Shown: piece after piece, positions 55,284 through 63,992 of the stretch
Numbering within the stretch: position 1 is the first letter of the stretch
Layout: every line of letters starts with the position of its first letter
Source: Tabrizicola fusiformis
GTDB taxonomy: Bacteria; Pseudomonadota; Alphaproteobacteria; Rhodobacterales; Rhodobacteraceae
Direction: 5' to 3'
Length of the DNA: 64,000 bases
Assembly (NCBI RefSeq): GCF_013328815.1
Contig: NZ_JABUHN010000007.1
Span: forward strand, 223,843 to 287,842
Notes under the pieces: generated by a model
Databases searched by the model: none
Told to the model about the DNA's origin: nothing
Seen by the model: the letters and a program-made list of their open reading frames with translations, nothing else
Program-made: the position numbers and the translations under genes

Positions 55284-56216
55284 ATGGCTCAATTCTGGCA
55301 TAAGAAGGTGCTCCTGGCCAAGATCGAGACGGTCTATGGCACAGACTCGGTTCCGACCGGGGGTGCAAATGCGATCCTCGCTAAGAACATCAGGCTGTCG
55401 GCGATGGAAGGAAGCGACACCAGCCGCGAACTCGATTTCGCCTGGTTTTCGGCGCAGCCGACGATTCCGGCTGAACTCTATCAGAAGATCAGCTTCGATG
55501 TGGAGTTGGCTCCGTCCGGCACTGCCGGCACTGCCCCGGCATGGGGCCCCTTGCTGCGGGCCTGCTCTGTCGCCCAGACAATCTCGGCCGGCACCTCGGT
55601 CACCTTCAATCCGATCACCAACGCCCCGGAATCAGCGACGATCTACCTGCACAATGACGGCAGCCGCTACCGGCTGCGCGGCAGCCGAGGCACAGCCAAG
55701 TTCCGGCTTTCGCCGCAGGGCATTCCCTATATCGAGTTCGAGTTCCATTCGCTCTGGGAAGCGCCGTCCGCACAAACCGATGCGGTTCCCACCCTGACCG
55801 CATTCCAGAAGCCGATCATCGCGTCCAAGACCAACACCCCGACCTTCACCATCGGAGGTGCGGCAATGGTGGCGCGCGATTTCGCGCTGGACCTCGGCAA
55901 CCAGCTCGAGCGCCGCTTCCTGTTCAACGCCGACGAGATCATCATTTCGGACCGCGCCGAAAGTCTTGATGTCAGCGTCGAGAGCCAACCGCTGGGCACC
56001 TGGAACCCGTTCGCAGTTGCGGCCGCCCAGGGCACAGTTGCGGTCGTGGTGGCACACGGCACCGCGGCCGGCGCCATCGCTACCCTTACGGTGCCGACCG
56101 GCCAGGTGAAGCGCCCCGGCGCGCTGCAGGAATACCAGCGCCGCACCGAATGGCCGATCTCGATTACTCCGCTGCCGTCCGCTGGCAATGACCAGTGGAC
56201 GCTGGTCCTGACCTGA
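55284..56216 (+). CDS. Tail tube protein, siphovirus type
   Basis: A 310-residue beta-rich protein that resembles long-tailed siphophage tail tube (major tail) proteins: 'LLAKIETVYGTDSVPTGGANAILAKNI' at the N-terminus and a C-terminal Ig-like extension. AAGGA precedes the start. There is no tail-sheath gene, so the tail is non-contractile, unlike Mu. Confidence 0.83.
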   Translation: MAQFWHKKVLLAKIETVYGTDSVPTGGANAILAKNIRLSAMEGSDTSRELDFAWFSAQPTIPAELYQKISFDVELAPSGTAGTAPAWGPLLRACSVAQTISAGTSVTFNPITNAPESATIYLHNDGSRYRLRGSRGTAKFRLSPQGIPYIEFEFHSLWEAPSAQTDAVPTLTAFQKPIIASKTNTPTFTIGGAAMVARDFALDLGNQLERRFLFNADEIIISDRAESLDVSVESQPLGTWNPFAVAAAQGTVAVVVAHGTAAGAIATLTVPTGQVKRPGALQEYQRRTEWPISITPLPSAGNDQWTLVLT

Positions 56217-56241
56217 CCCCGCCCCATCCGGAGAAGCCCCG

Positions 56242-56553
56242 ATGACGCTGAAGATTGCCAAGAACCCTACCTTTGCCACGACCGCCACGATTTCGGTGCC
56301 GACCGACGAAGGCGCCGTCGACCAGACCTGCCGCGTGCGGTTTCGCATCCTGCCGAAAGAGGACTGGGAACTGCCGACACCCGAATTTGTCGCGCGGGCG
56401 GTGCTGTCGATCTCCGATCTCGTCGATGATGAAGGCAAGGAATTGCACTGGACCGAAGCCGTGGCGGCGCGGGTGCTCGCACTGGAATTCATGCAGCTCG
56501 GGCTGTTGCAGGCCTACTCGGCCGGAGTATCGGGCGCCAAGACGGGAAACTGA
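56242..56553 (+). CDS. Tail assembly chaperone (gpG-type), short form
   Basis: A 103-residue protein in the position of lambda gpG, between tail tube and tape measure. It ends in ...ACG GGA AAC TGA; the last sense codons form a G GGA AAC slippery site, so a share of ribosomes should shift -1 and make a longer fusion. Chaperones of this kind coat the tape measure during tail assembly. Confidence 0.82.
   Translation: MTLKIAKNPTFATTATISVPTDEGAVDQTCRVRFRILPKEDWELPTPEFVARAVLSISDLVDDEGKELHWTEAVAARVLALEFMQLGLLQAYSAGVSGAKTGN
56544..56550 (+). other. -1 frameshift slippery heptamer GGGAAAC
   Basis: G GGA AAC in the zero frame fits X-XXY-YYZ, directly before the TGA of the short chaperone; lambda G-T uses GGGAAAG. 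GGCGCC at 56580-56585 can pair with GGCGCC at 56595-56600 to form a downstream hairpin about 30 nt away. Confidence 0.82.
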
Positions 56554-56894
56554 TCTGGGCGGGGCGGGCCTGGGCATCCGGCGCCCTGCAGAAAGGCGCC
56601 AACGAAACCGCCGAGGACTGCGCCGCCTGGGGTCTCGACACGGCGCTGTTCGAAACGCCGGACGACGAAGACGAGGGGCTTTGGCCCGAGCACATGCCCA
56701 CGCTGGGCGCCTTCCTCGCCGTATCGGGGCAGTGGCGGATCGTCAGTACTGAGGGGGGAGTCTCGTGGCAGGGCCTCGACTACACGGCCGTCCAGGCAGG
56801 ACTCTCTCTCGCCGGAATCACGCTGACACCCGCCGAATGGGCGGATGTCCAGATAATTGAAGCAGCCGCAACTGCGGCGTTGAACGGTCGTTAA
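56550..56894 (+). CDS. Tail assembly chaperone, frameshifted extension (gpGT-type)
   Basis: Reading -1 from 56550 gives 114 codons (LIWAGRAWASGALQKGANETAEDCAAWG..., ending NGR) that join the 103-residue short form into a fusion of about 217 residues. The only internal ATG in the extension (56694) has no binding site, so independent translation is unlikely. The stop abuts the tape-measure ATG. Confidence 0.75.
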   Translation: MIWAGRAWASGALQKGANETAEDCAAWGLDTALFETPDDEDEGLWPEHMPTLGAFLAVSGQWRIVSTEGGVSWQGLDYTAVQAGLSLAGITLTPAEWADVQIIEAAATAALNGR

Positions 56895-59390
56895 ATGAGC
56901 CTGCTGTTCTCCCTTCTGCTGAAAATGGACGCCCAGCAGGCGAAGGCGGAACTGCGGGCACTGCAGAGCGAGCTTGGGAAATCCGGAGCGCAGTCGCAGG
57001 TGTTGGCCACGGGTGCGAAAGCCGCTGGAGGCGCCGTCGACGGCTTGGGCGACAAGGCAGCCGGCGCGGCGGGCCAGATTGATGCTCTTGCGCGATCCAA
57101 GATTAAGGCCGCTCAAGCGTCGGCCGCGATGGAGAAGTCTAACAGAAGCGCACAAGCATCTCTTGGCAACCTGGTGGCCAACTTCAACGACATCGGCGTG
57201 ATGATGGCGGCGGGGCAGAACCCGCTGCAACTGGCCATCCAGCAAGGCACGCAGATCACCCAGGTGATCGGGCCCATGGGCGCTGCGGGCGCTGCGCGGG
57301 CGCTTGGCGGGGCTTTCCTGACCATGCTGAGCCCGATCAACCTTGTGACGCTGGGGGTGATCGGCTTCGGTGCCGCCGCGATCCAGTGGCTTTCGGGCAG
57401 CAGCGAAGAAGTCGTGACGCTTGAAAAGCGGATCACTGATCTGCAATCTGCGATCGACGCGCTCGACAAGGCCAACAAGCGGGCCTCGATGTCGGCGACC
57501 GAAATGCGCAAGGAGTTCGGGGCTGCGACCCCGGAAATGCGCCAGGCGCTGATCGATCTAGCCAACATCGCAAAGGTCGATGCCTTCGAAAAACTCCGCG
57601 CATCAGCTGGCGCGATGCGGGATGAAGTTCTGGGACGGTCCTTCTGGAGTGCCGATGACCGCTCGACGGAGTCGGTGGCCCAGGACTTCCTTGGCCTGAG
57701 CAATTTCTACCAACAGAACAGGGACGCCGCAGCGGTTTTTGCCGGCAACCTGAATGTGCTGCGCAGCACCGCCGATGAGTCGATCCGCCTGCGGGCGGCG
57801 CTGGACCTCAAGGCCCAGATGGAATCGACCCTCGGCGGCTATGACCGGATGAACGGCGCGCAGCGGCAGCTTTACAACGGGCTGACCGAACTTGTGTTCC
57901 AGATGGGTCTGCTGGGCGTCAAGGCGGACGCTGCTGCCTCCGGAATGGACAAGGACCTGATCGCCCGTCTCGGTCGTGCGGTGGCGCGTGGTGAAAAGGA
58001 TCAGGGGGCGGACCGCGCGGCTCAGGAAGAGCTTGCGATCCTGCAGCAGCAGGCGGCGATCCGGGCCGTCGATGCGCAATACGGTCGGGATTCCGCGGCC
58101 GCTGCCCTCGCGCGGCTGGAGGCAGAACGGCAGGTGCATGCGGCGCTGGTTGACGCCAGCGGTGCCTCTGACGCCTTGAAGCTCGAGCTTCTGGCAGCCT
58201 GGGATGCCGCAAACGGGCTGGCGCAGGCCCGGATCGCTGCGGCGATCGAAGCGGCGCTCGGCCCCGCATCACGGCTTTCCGGTCTGCTGCGCGAGGCGGC
58301 AGGTTGGTTTGCCAGGGTATCTGCAGAGGTTGCTGCAAATCAGCAGCTCGACCAGATGAAGATCGAGTTTTCACCTGGCGGTCAGGCGCTGAAAGCCTAT
58401 GGCTCGCGCAGCCCGGTTCAGACGCCGTCCCAAAAGGCGCTGGAAGAACGCAATACTCCCAAGGCGGTGGGTGGTACTTCCGCCGGAGCAGGGGCGGCTA
58501 AAGCCGAAAGCAACGCTGTGGCCGAGCTGATCAAGCGGCTGCGCGAAGAACAGGACGTCCTCCGAGAGACCGATCCGGTCAAGAAGGAGATGTTGAAATA
58601 CCGTGAGCAGCTGGCCGGCGCGAGCGCGAAAGAGCGCCTCGAGGTCGAACAACTGATCCGGGCGGAACAGCAGCTTGAAGCAGTCCGATCAGCGGCCGAC
58701 TTCCTTTCGTCATCTGCCGCCGACGCGCTCGACGCCCTGATCGTCCGCGGCGAGTCTGCGATTGATGTGGTAAAGAACCTCGCGCGCGCGCTGCTGTCGG
58801 CGGCAGCGCAGGCGTTCATGCTGGGCACTGGCCCGCTTGCAGGTCTGTTGGGCACCTCCGGCTCGATCCTCTCCCTGCTTCTGCCGCGCAGGGCCGCAGG
58901 CGGCGAGGTTGCGGCAATGGCATCAGGTGGCCAGCGGATCGCGTCGGATGCACGCCGCAGCCCTGCCCGCGCCCTGACCGGCTTCCGTGAGGCTAGGGCG
59001 CGCGACTGGTCCGGGCTGATCACAGGGCCGGGCGGGCCGCGGGAAGACCGCATCCCTACCTGGCTGTCGGCGGGTGAATATGTCGTCAACGCCGCTGCCA
59101 CTGCGCAATACCGCCCGGTGCTCGAACGCATCAATTCCGGCCAGGGGCTTGCGTCGGGCGGGCCGGTCGGCAGTGGCTGGCGGACTTCTGGCCGTTCAAG
59201 CGGCGGATCGACCGGGGATATCGGGTCCGGCCCGATCGTGCTGCAGGTCAATGTCAGCGGCGCGCGCGGCAACGCCGAAATCGCGGAGATGGCCTACAAT
59301 GGCGCGGCCAAAGCGATCCAGGCCTATGATCGACAGGTACTGCCATCGCGGCTGAGGGGCTTCTCGGGCAAGTCGCGGGAGGTAGGCTGA
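56895..59390 (+). CDS. Tail tape measure protein
   Basis: An 831-residue protein with long helical and coiled-coil stretches, a hydrophobic region near 130-170 ('AARALGGAFLTMLSPINLVTLGVIGFGAAAIQWL') and a second near 640, and the C-terminal 'EDRIPTWLSAGEYVVNAAATAQY' typical of siphophage and Mu-like tape measures. It sets tail length and helps DNA cross the cell envelope. Confidence 0.9.
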   Translation: MSLLFSLLLKMDAQQAKAELRALQSELGKSGAQSQVLATGAKAAGGAVDGLGDKAAGAAGQIDALARSKIKAAQASAAMEKSNRSAQASLGNLVANFNDIGVMMAAGQNPLQLAIQQGTQITQVIGPMGAAGAARALGGAFLTMLSPINLVTLGVIGFGAAAIQWLSGSSEEVVTLEKRITDLQSAIDALDKANKRASMSATEMRKEFGAATPEMRQALIDLANIAKVDAFEKLRASAGAMRDEVLGRSFWSADDRSTESVAQDFLGLSNFYQQNRDAAAVFAGNLNVLRSTADESIRLRAALDLKAQMESTLGGYDRMNGAQRQLYNGLTELVFQMGLLGVKADAAASGMDKDLIARLGRAVARGEKDQGADRAAQEELAILQQQAAIRAVDAQYGRDSAAAALARLEAERQVHAALVDASGASDALKLELLAAWDAANGLAQARIAAAIEAALGPASRLSGLLREAAGWFARVSAEVAANQQLDQMKIEFSPGGQALKAYGSRSPVQTPSQKALEERNTPKAVGGTSAGAGAAKAESNAVAELIKRLREEQDVLRETDPVKKEMLKYREQLAGASAKERLEVEQLIRAEQQLEAVRSAADFLSSSAADALDALIVRGESAIDVVKNLARALLSAAAQAFMLGTGPLAGLLGTSGSILSLLLPRRAAGGEVAAMASGGQRIASDARRSPARALTGFREARARDWSGLITGPGGPREDRIPTWLSAGEYVVNAAATAQYRPVLERINSGQGLASGGPVGSGWRTSGRSSGGSTGDIGSGPIVLQVNVSGARGNAEIAEMAYNGAAKAIQAYDRQVLPSRLRGFSGKSREVG

Positions 59391-60046
59391 TGGCTGTCCT
59401 GAGCTTCCCTCTTTCCATTGCCAACTTCTTCGGCCTGCTCCCGATCTCCCAGATCAGCTTTGACACGCCAGAACAGGTAGTCGTGAACCGGACGGCTGGC
59501 GGCGAAATCCTCGACGCCGATGTCGGGCCGATGCTCTGGACCGGAACGGTCGCACTTGGCCGCCTCACCCGGAGCGAGGCTGCTTCGCCAGACGTGCTGT
59601 TGGATGTTTTACGTCCTGCCGGGCGGACATTCTATGCCTACGATACGCGCCGACCGGGCCCATTGCTCGACACGTCAGGTACCATTCTGGGGGCAGCCGT
59701 GCCGCTGATCGCCTCAGTGCCGTCCGCCCGCGAATTGTCCCTGTCAGGCCTGCCCGTGGGCTATCAACTGTCGCGCGGCGACTATCTGGCCTTCGACTAT
59801 GGCAGCCCGGCGCGGCGGGCGCTGCATAGGCTGGTGGGCTCGGCAACCGCGAACGGCTCGGGTGTGACGCCGGCGTTCGAGATCACGCCCATGCTGCGCC
59901 CTGGTGCCACGGTTGGTGCGACCGTGACCTTGGTGAAAGCAGCCTGCCGTGCCCGGCTGGTGCCGGGGCAAACCAGCAAAGGCCAGAGCCGTTCGGTGAT
60001 TACCGAGGGGATCACGTTCCAGTTCATTCAAAGTCTGGGAGGCTGA
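59390..60046 (+). CDS. Distal tail (Dit-like) protein candidate
   Basis: A 218-residue beta-rich protein encoded directly after the tape measure (TGATG overlap, GGGAGG upstream), where siphophages encode the distal tail/baseplate hub. 'RSVITEGITFQFIQSLGG' closes the protein. The assignment is by position and composition, not by a clear motif. Confidence 0.6.
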   Translation: MAVLSFPLSIANFFGLLPISQISFDTPEQVVVNRTAGGEILDADVGPMLWTGTVALGRLTRSEAASPDVLLDVLRPAGRTFYAYDTRRPGPLLDTSGTILGAAVPLIASVPSARELSLSGLPVGYQLSRGDYLAFDYGSPARRALHRLVGSATANGSGVTPAFEITPMLRPGATVGATVTLVKAACRARLVPGQTSKGQSRSVITEGITFQFIQSLGG

Positions 60047-60047
60047 T

Positions 60048-60719
60048 ATGCGCGACTGGTCCGCACCAGAACTGACCTATCTGCAGAAGCGTGGCGGACT
60101 TATGATCCGCGCCCTGGTCTGGGTTACTGCCCGTGATCGTAGCACGGGCTTGCCGCAGACGATGGGGCTATGGACCGGCGAAGAGGATCGCGAATTCGTA
60201 ATCGGCGGGGTGACACGCCTCTATCATGGGGCAGGCCCTTTCATCGGGATCGAGCCGATCGTGATGACGACCGGCGTACAGGTCCGAATGCAGCGCCTGC
60301 AACTGGCCAGCTTCTCGGCCGAGGTCCAGCAACTGGCCCTTGGCTATGATGTCTCGCTGGCGCCTGTGGAGATACACCGCGCGCTCTACGACCCCGAAAC
60401 AGGCGACTTGATCGACGAGCCGAAGCTGGCTTGGAAAGGGCAGATCGACCAGTTGCCGCTGCCAACCGCCGAGGTGGGCGGCGAAGCGGTGGCGGATGTT
60501 CAACTGGCTTCGAGCGCCCGCGATCTGACCCGGGGCCTGACACTGACCAAATCGGATGCTGTCCAGCAGCTACGCGGAGGTGATCGGTTCCGTCGATATC
60601 AGGACGTCACGGGGAAGGTGGCCGTGGTTTGGGGAGCCAAGCGGGCGACCGCGGGGACGGCGGGCGGCAGTGCAACTCGAGACGGGATCGGCGGATGGAA
60701 GGGTCCAAGCCATGCGTAA
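60048..60719 (+). CDS. Tail tip protein, GTA gp13/DUF2163-position
   Basis: A 223-residue protein encoded between the Dit-like and the NlpC/P60-like proteins. 'GEEDREFVIGGVTRLYHGAGPF' and 'VEIHRALYDPETGDLIDEPKLAWKGQID' are reminiscent of tail proteins at the same place in Rhodobacterales GTAs and siphophages. Function assigned by context. Its end overlaps the next gene by 8 nt. Confidence 0.6.
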   Translation: MRDWSAPELTYLQKRGGLMIRALVWVTARDRSTGLPQTMGLWTGEEDREFVIGGVTRLYHGAGPFIGIEPIVMTTGVQVRMQRLQLASFSAEVQQLALGYDVSLAPVEIHRALYDPETGDLIDEPKLAWKGQIDQLPLPTAEVGGEAVADVQLASSARDLTRGLTLTKSDAVQQLRGGDRFRRYQDVTGKVAVVWGAKRATAGTAGGSATRDGIGGWKGPSHA

Positions 60720-61116
60720 AGCCGACTGGAAGGCTTGTCTGACGGACTACGTGGCGGGGCTCGCACAGCGCCCGTTCGAACCGGGGCTCAACGATTGCGC
60801 CCTGTTTGCTGCCGGTGCCGTGGCCGCAATGACCGGCAGTGATCCGGCGCATGGCTGGCGAGGCCGATACCGGACCCTGCGGGGCGGGCTGCGGCTGCTG
60901 CGCAAGCAGGGCTATACCGACCAGATCGCCTACGCGGCGTCGCTTTTGCCAGAGATTCCGGTGGCCTTTGCTGCACCGGGCGACCTTGCAGTTGTCAACT
61001 CACCTGCCGGACCTGCATTGGGCGTGGTTCAGGGCGAAGGTGTCTATGTTCTGACCCCTGTCGGTCTGGGCCTGCTGCCCCTGCTGTCCGCCACGCGCGC
61101 CTTTCGGGTGGACTGA
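60712..61116 (+). CDS. NlpC/P60-like tail peptidase (DUF6950 type)
   Basis: A 134-residue protein. 'NDCALFAAGAVAAMTGSDPAHGWRGRY' carries the probable catalytic Cys in the NlpC/P60-like arrangement, with 'PGDLAVV' further on. Siphophages encode such a peptidoglycan peptidase after the tail hub for cell-wall penetration. The ATG at 60712 overlaps the upstream gene. Confidence 0.8.
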   Translation: MRKADWKACLTDYVAGLAQRPFEPGLNDCALFAAGAVAAMTGSDPAHGWRGRYRTLRGGLRLLRKQGYTDQIAYAASLLPEIPVAFAAPGDLAVVNSPAGPALGVVQGEGVYVLTPVGLGLLPLLSATRAFRVD

Positions 61117-61117
61117 G

Positions 61118-63379
61118 ATGGGCGCAGTATTCGTAGCTCTTCTGGCGAATGGTGCCGGTGTCGCAGCCGCCTTCAGCGCGACGACCCTTGGCACATTTCT
61201 GACCACAACGATCGCCGGGCGCCTCCTGGCCTCAGTGGCAGTTTCGGCACTGCAGGCGGCGCTGGCGCCACGCCCGCGCAATCCCGGCATTACAACCGAA
61301 GTGACCCAAAGCGGCGGAGCGCTGCCATCAAGCTTCATTCTGGGCGATTATGCGACGGGCGGCGACATGGTCTGCCCGCCTATGAGTCATGGGTCCACAG
61401 GCAAGACCCCGAATGCCTATCTGACCTACGTCATCAGTCTGGGCGATATCGCGGGTCAACAACTCGCAGGCATGATCATTGACGGCGAGGTCGTCACTTT
61501 CTCCGGCACCGCCCATGCAGATTATGGCACGCCGGCCACCGGCCGCTTGGCGGGCTATGCCTGGGTCAAGTATCACGACGGCACCCAGACAGTGGCGGAT
61601 GCGATGCTGCTGGCAAAGTACGGCAGCTATCCGGAGCGGCCCTGGACCAGCGACATGATCGGCACGGGCGTTTGCTATGCCATCGTGACCTTCCGCTTCA
61701 ACACCAAGCTCTTCTCGGGCTTTCCGCAGTGCCGCTTCGTGATGACCGGCATCCCGCTCTATGACCCGCGCAAGGACAGCACGGCGGGCGGATCGGGCAG
61801 CCATCGGTGGAACAACCGGGCCACCTGGGAACTCACCCGCAATCCGGCCGTCATGGTCTACAACATCAAGCGCGGCATCGAGGTGCCGGGCCTCGGGATT
61901 TGGGGTGGCCGCGTGGCGGCGCCCGACCTGCCGTTGGCGAACTGGTTTTCGGCGATGAACAGCTGCGATGTCGCCGTGTCACTGTCGGCGGGCGGCACCG
62001 AGCCAGCCTTCCGGGCCGGGTTCGAAGTGACCGTCGACATGGAGCCTGCGGCGGTGATCGAGGAATTGTTGCGCGGCGCCGGGGGCCAAGTGGCCGAAAG
62101 CGGCGGGCTGTGGAAAATCCGCGTCGGCGGCCCCGGGCTGCCAGTCTGGTTCATGACTGATGACGATGTGGTCATCACACAGCCGCAGGAGTTGGACCCG
62201 TTCCCGACGCTTGACCAGCGGCAGAACGGCATTGCGGCCACCTATCCTGATCCAGAGGCACTCTGGGAGCCGAAGGAAGCCCCGCCACGGTATTCCAGCA
62301 CCTGGGAAGCCGAAGATGGCGGTCGCCGCCTGGTGGCCGCATTGCAACTCAATGCGGTACCGTACCCTAATCAGGTGCAACGGATCATGGCCGCCTATAT
62401 CGCCGACGAGCGGCGATTCCGTCGCCATGCCCTGACATTGCCCGCAGATGCCGCGACAGTGGAGCCGCTGGACACGATCAGCTGGACCTCGGCCCGGCTG
62501 GGCTATGCGGCCAAGCTCTTCGACGTGGCCGAGGTCGCCGATGATGTGCAGACCCTGCTGCAGCGCCTGTCTCTGCGCGAGGTCGACCCTGCCGACCAGA
62601 GCTGGTCAACGGGAATGGAACGGCCCTTCGAGGCTGCATCGACATCGCCCGTTGAACCTGCGGCACAGACCGTCCCCGGCTGGGCTGTGGCGCCCTATGG
62701 GATCGCCGATGACACAGCCGCCGATCGACGCCCCGCAATCCTGCTCACATGGGATGGCGACGAAATGGATGGCTGCACCGGCCTTGAATGGGAGGTACGG
62801 CTGGCCGGCGGCGCAGCCGTGTCGCAAGGTGCCACAACGAACGTTTCGGCCGGTGAAGCGGTGATTTCGGATGGCCTTCTGGCCGCGACCGAATACGAAG
62901 TGCGGGCACGACAGGTCGCACTCTGGGCCACCGACTGGACCGATTGGGAGGCGGTGACGACTGACGACATCCTGCTCGGGCGCGTGGATGTGAACGGCAC
63001 CCACCCGCAGGCAGGCGTGGTCGGGCCACTGACGATGTCGGGCGGTGCGCAGGTTCAATGCACCCTCTCCTGGGGGCCGACCGGGGCCTCCAGCATCTGG
63101 CTGCGCGGCGTGACCTTCCGCGCTCGCAAGATCAGCGGTGCGCTGGCCACCGTCACGCTGAAACTGCAGCGCAGGACCAAGGAGGCTGGCACCTGGTCCG
63201 CATGGATCGACCGCAACACCTGGGACATCACCTCCTCCGCCTGGGATCAGTACACCTCCTCGGCAACCGTCGTCGGCAATTACGAGGACGTCGAGGAGCG
63301 CCTGCTCTCGGACTGCTCCGATACCCAGACCAACGCGCTTTCCAACATCACCATGATCGCCACGGACATCATCAAATGA
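61118..63379 (+). CDS. Tail tip host-attachment protein (gpJ/GTA gp15-like)
   Basis: A 753-residue protein. A hydrophobic N-terminus (about 1-45) precedes hub-like domains ('PSSFILGDYATGGDMV', 'NPAVMVYNIKRGIEVPGLGIWGG'), then a fibronectin-like domain near 545-630 ('LLTWDGDEMDGCTGLEWEVRLAGG', 'TEYEVRARQVALW') and a C-terminal receptor-binding-type region. It resembles lambda J/GTA gp15 tail tip proteins and probably determines host range. Confidence 0.83.
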   Translation: MGAVFVALLANGAGVAAAFSATTLGTFLTTTIAGRLLASVAVSALQAALAPRPRNPGITTEVTQSGGALPSSFILGDYATGGDMVCPPMSHGSTGKTPNAYLTYVISLGDIAGQQLAGMIIDGEVVTFSGTAHADYGTPATGRLAGYAWVKYHDGTQTVADAMLLAKYGSYPERPWTSDMIGTGVCYAIVTFRFNTKLFSGFPQCRFVMTGIPLYDPRKDSTAGGSGSHRWNNRATWELTRNPAVMVYNIKRGIEVPGLGIWGGRVAAPDLPLANWFSAMNSCDVAVSLSAGGTEPAFRAGFEVTVDMEPAAVIEELLRGAGGQVAESGGLWKIRVGGPGLPVWFMTDDDVVITQPQELDPFPTLDQRQNGIAATYPDPEALWEPKEAPPRYSSTWEAEDGGRRLVAALQLNAVPYPNQVQRIMAAYIADERRFRRHALTLPADAATVEPLDTISWTSARLGYAAKLFDVAEVADDVQTLLQRLSLREVDPADQSWSTGMERPFEAASTSPVEPAAQTVPGWAVAPYGIADDTAADRRPAILLTWDGDEMDGCTGLEWEVRLAGGAAVSQGATTNVSAGEAVISDGLLAATEYEVRARQVALWATDWTDWEAVTTDDILLGRVDVNGTHPQAGVVGPLTMSGGAQVQCTLSWGPTGASSIWLRGVTFRARKISGALATVTLKLQRRTKEAGTWSAWIDRNTWDITSSAWDQYTSSATVVGNYEDVEERLLSDCSDTQTNALSNITMIATDIIK

Positions 63380-63768
63380 TCAGCTTTGCCCAGATGCGCG
63401 CGGACGATCCCCGGCTTCCGTCAGCCTTTGGATCGGCACCCAACCTGCCGGAAGGCGCCATCGCCCTGCCGCGTGGGGCTGATGTGACGGCCCTGATGCG
63501 GATGATGCTGGTCGATGGTGTCTGGGTCGCTCGCCCCCGGCCGATCGTGCAGACGGACCAGACCGGCGTGACCACGGTGACGCTGGCCGAGGCGCCGGCA
63601 GGCACGACATGCCGGATCATTGATCTGCTGACCGACGATCTGCTCTTCGCTGGCCCGGTGCCAGAGCCCGCAATCTGGACGCTGCCCGATCCCGGCCATT
63701 ACGCGGTCGAGATCGACCCGCCTCTGCCCTGGCTGCCCGTCAGCTTTCGTCTGGAGGTGGCGGCATGA
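63376..63768 (+). CDS. Hypothetical tail protein
   Basis: A 130-residue protein, ATGA overlap with the tail tip gene. No domain recognised; beta-rich with many prolines. Probably a tail accessory or fibre-attachment protein by position. Confidence 0.6.
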   Translation: MISFAQMRADDPRLPSAFGSAPNLPEGAIALPRGADVTALMRMMLVDGVWVARPRPIVQTDQTGVTTVTLAEAPAGTTCRIIDLLTDDLLFAGPVPEPAIWTLPDPGHYAVEIDPPLPWLPVSFRLEVAA

Positions 63769-63992
63769 CCGTGGTCCGCCGCAATCCAGCCAGCATGGCC
63801 CGTCTGGCCGAAGCCGAAGCGCAGGCCGCGCGTGAGCTGGCCCGGGAAGCCCGCCGCGCCGCCTTCGCGGCCGAGGCTGACCCGCTCTACTTCAAGGTCC
63901 AACGGGGAGAGGCATCGCAATCCGAATACGACGCCCTGGTCGCGGCGATCCGCGCCCGCCATCCCTATCCGAAGGAGCCGATCAATGGCTGA
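63765..63992 (+). CDS. Small helical tail-region protein
   Basis: A 75-residue Ala/Glu/Arg-rich, probably coiled-coil protein with a basic C-terminus. ATGA overlap upstream. No family recognised. Confidence 0.6.
   Translation: MTVVRRNPASMARLAEAEAQAARELAREARRAAFAAEADPLYFKVQRGEASQSEYDALVAAIRARHPYPKEPING

Noticed and set aside
55284..63379. The tail genes as part of a gene transfer agent
   Set aside because: They are continuous with MuA, MuB, gp29, gp30 and gpT genes on the same strand, and GTA head genes are absent; the similarity reflects shared tail ancestry.
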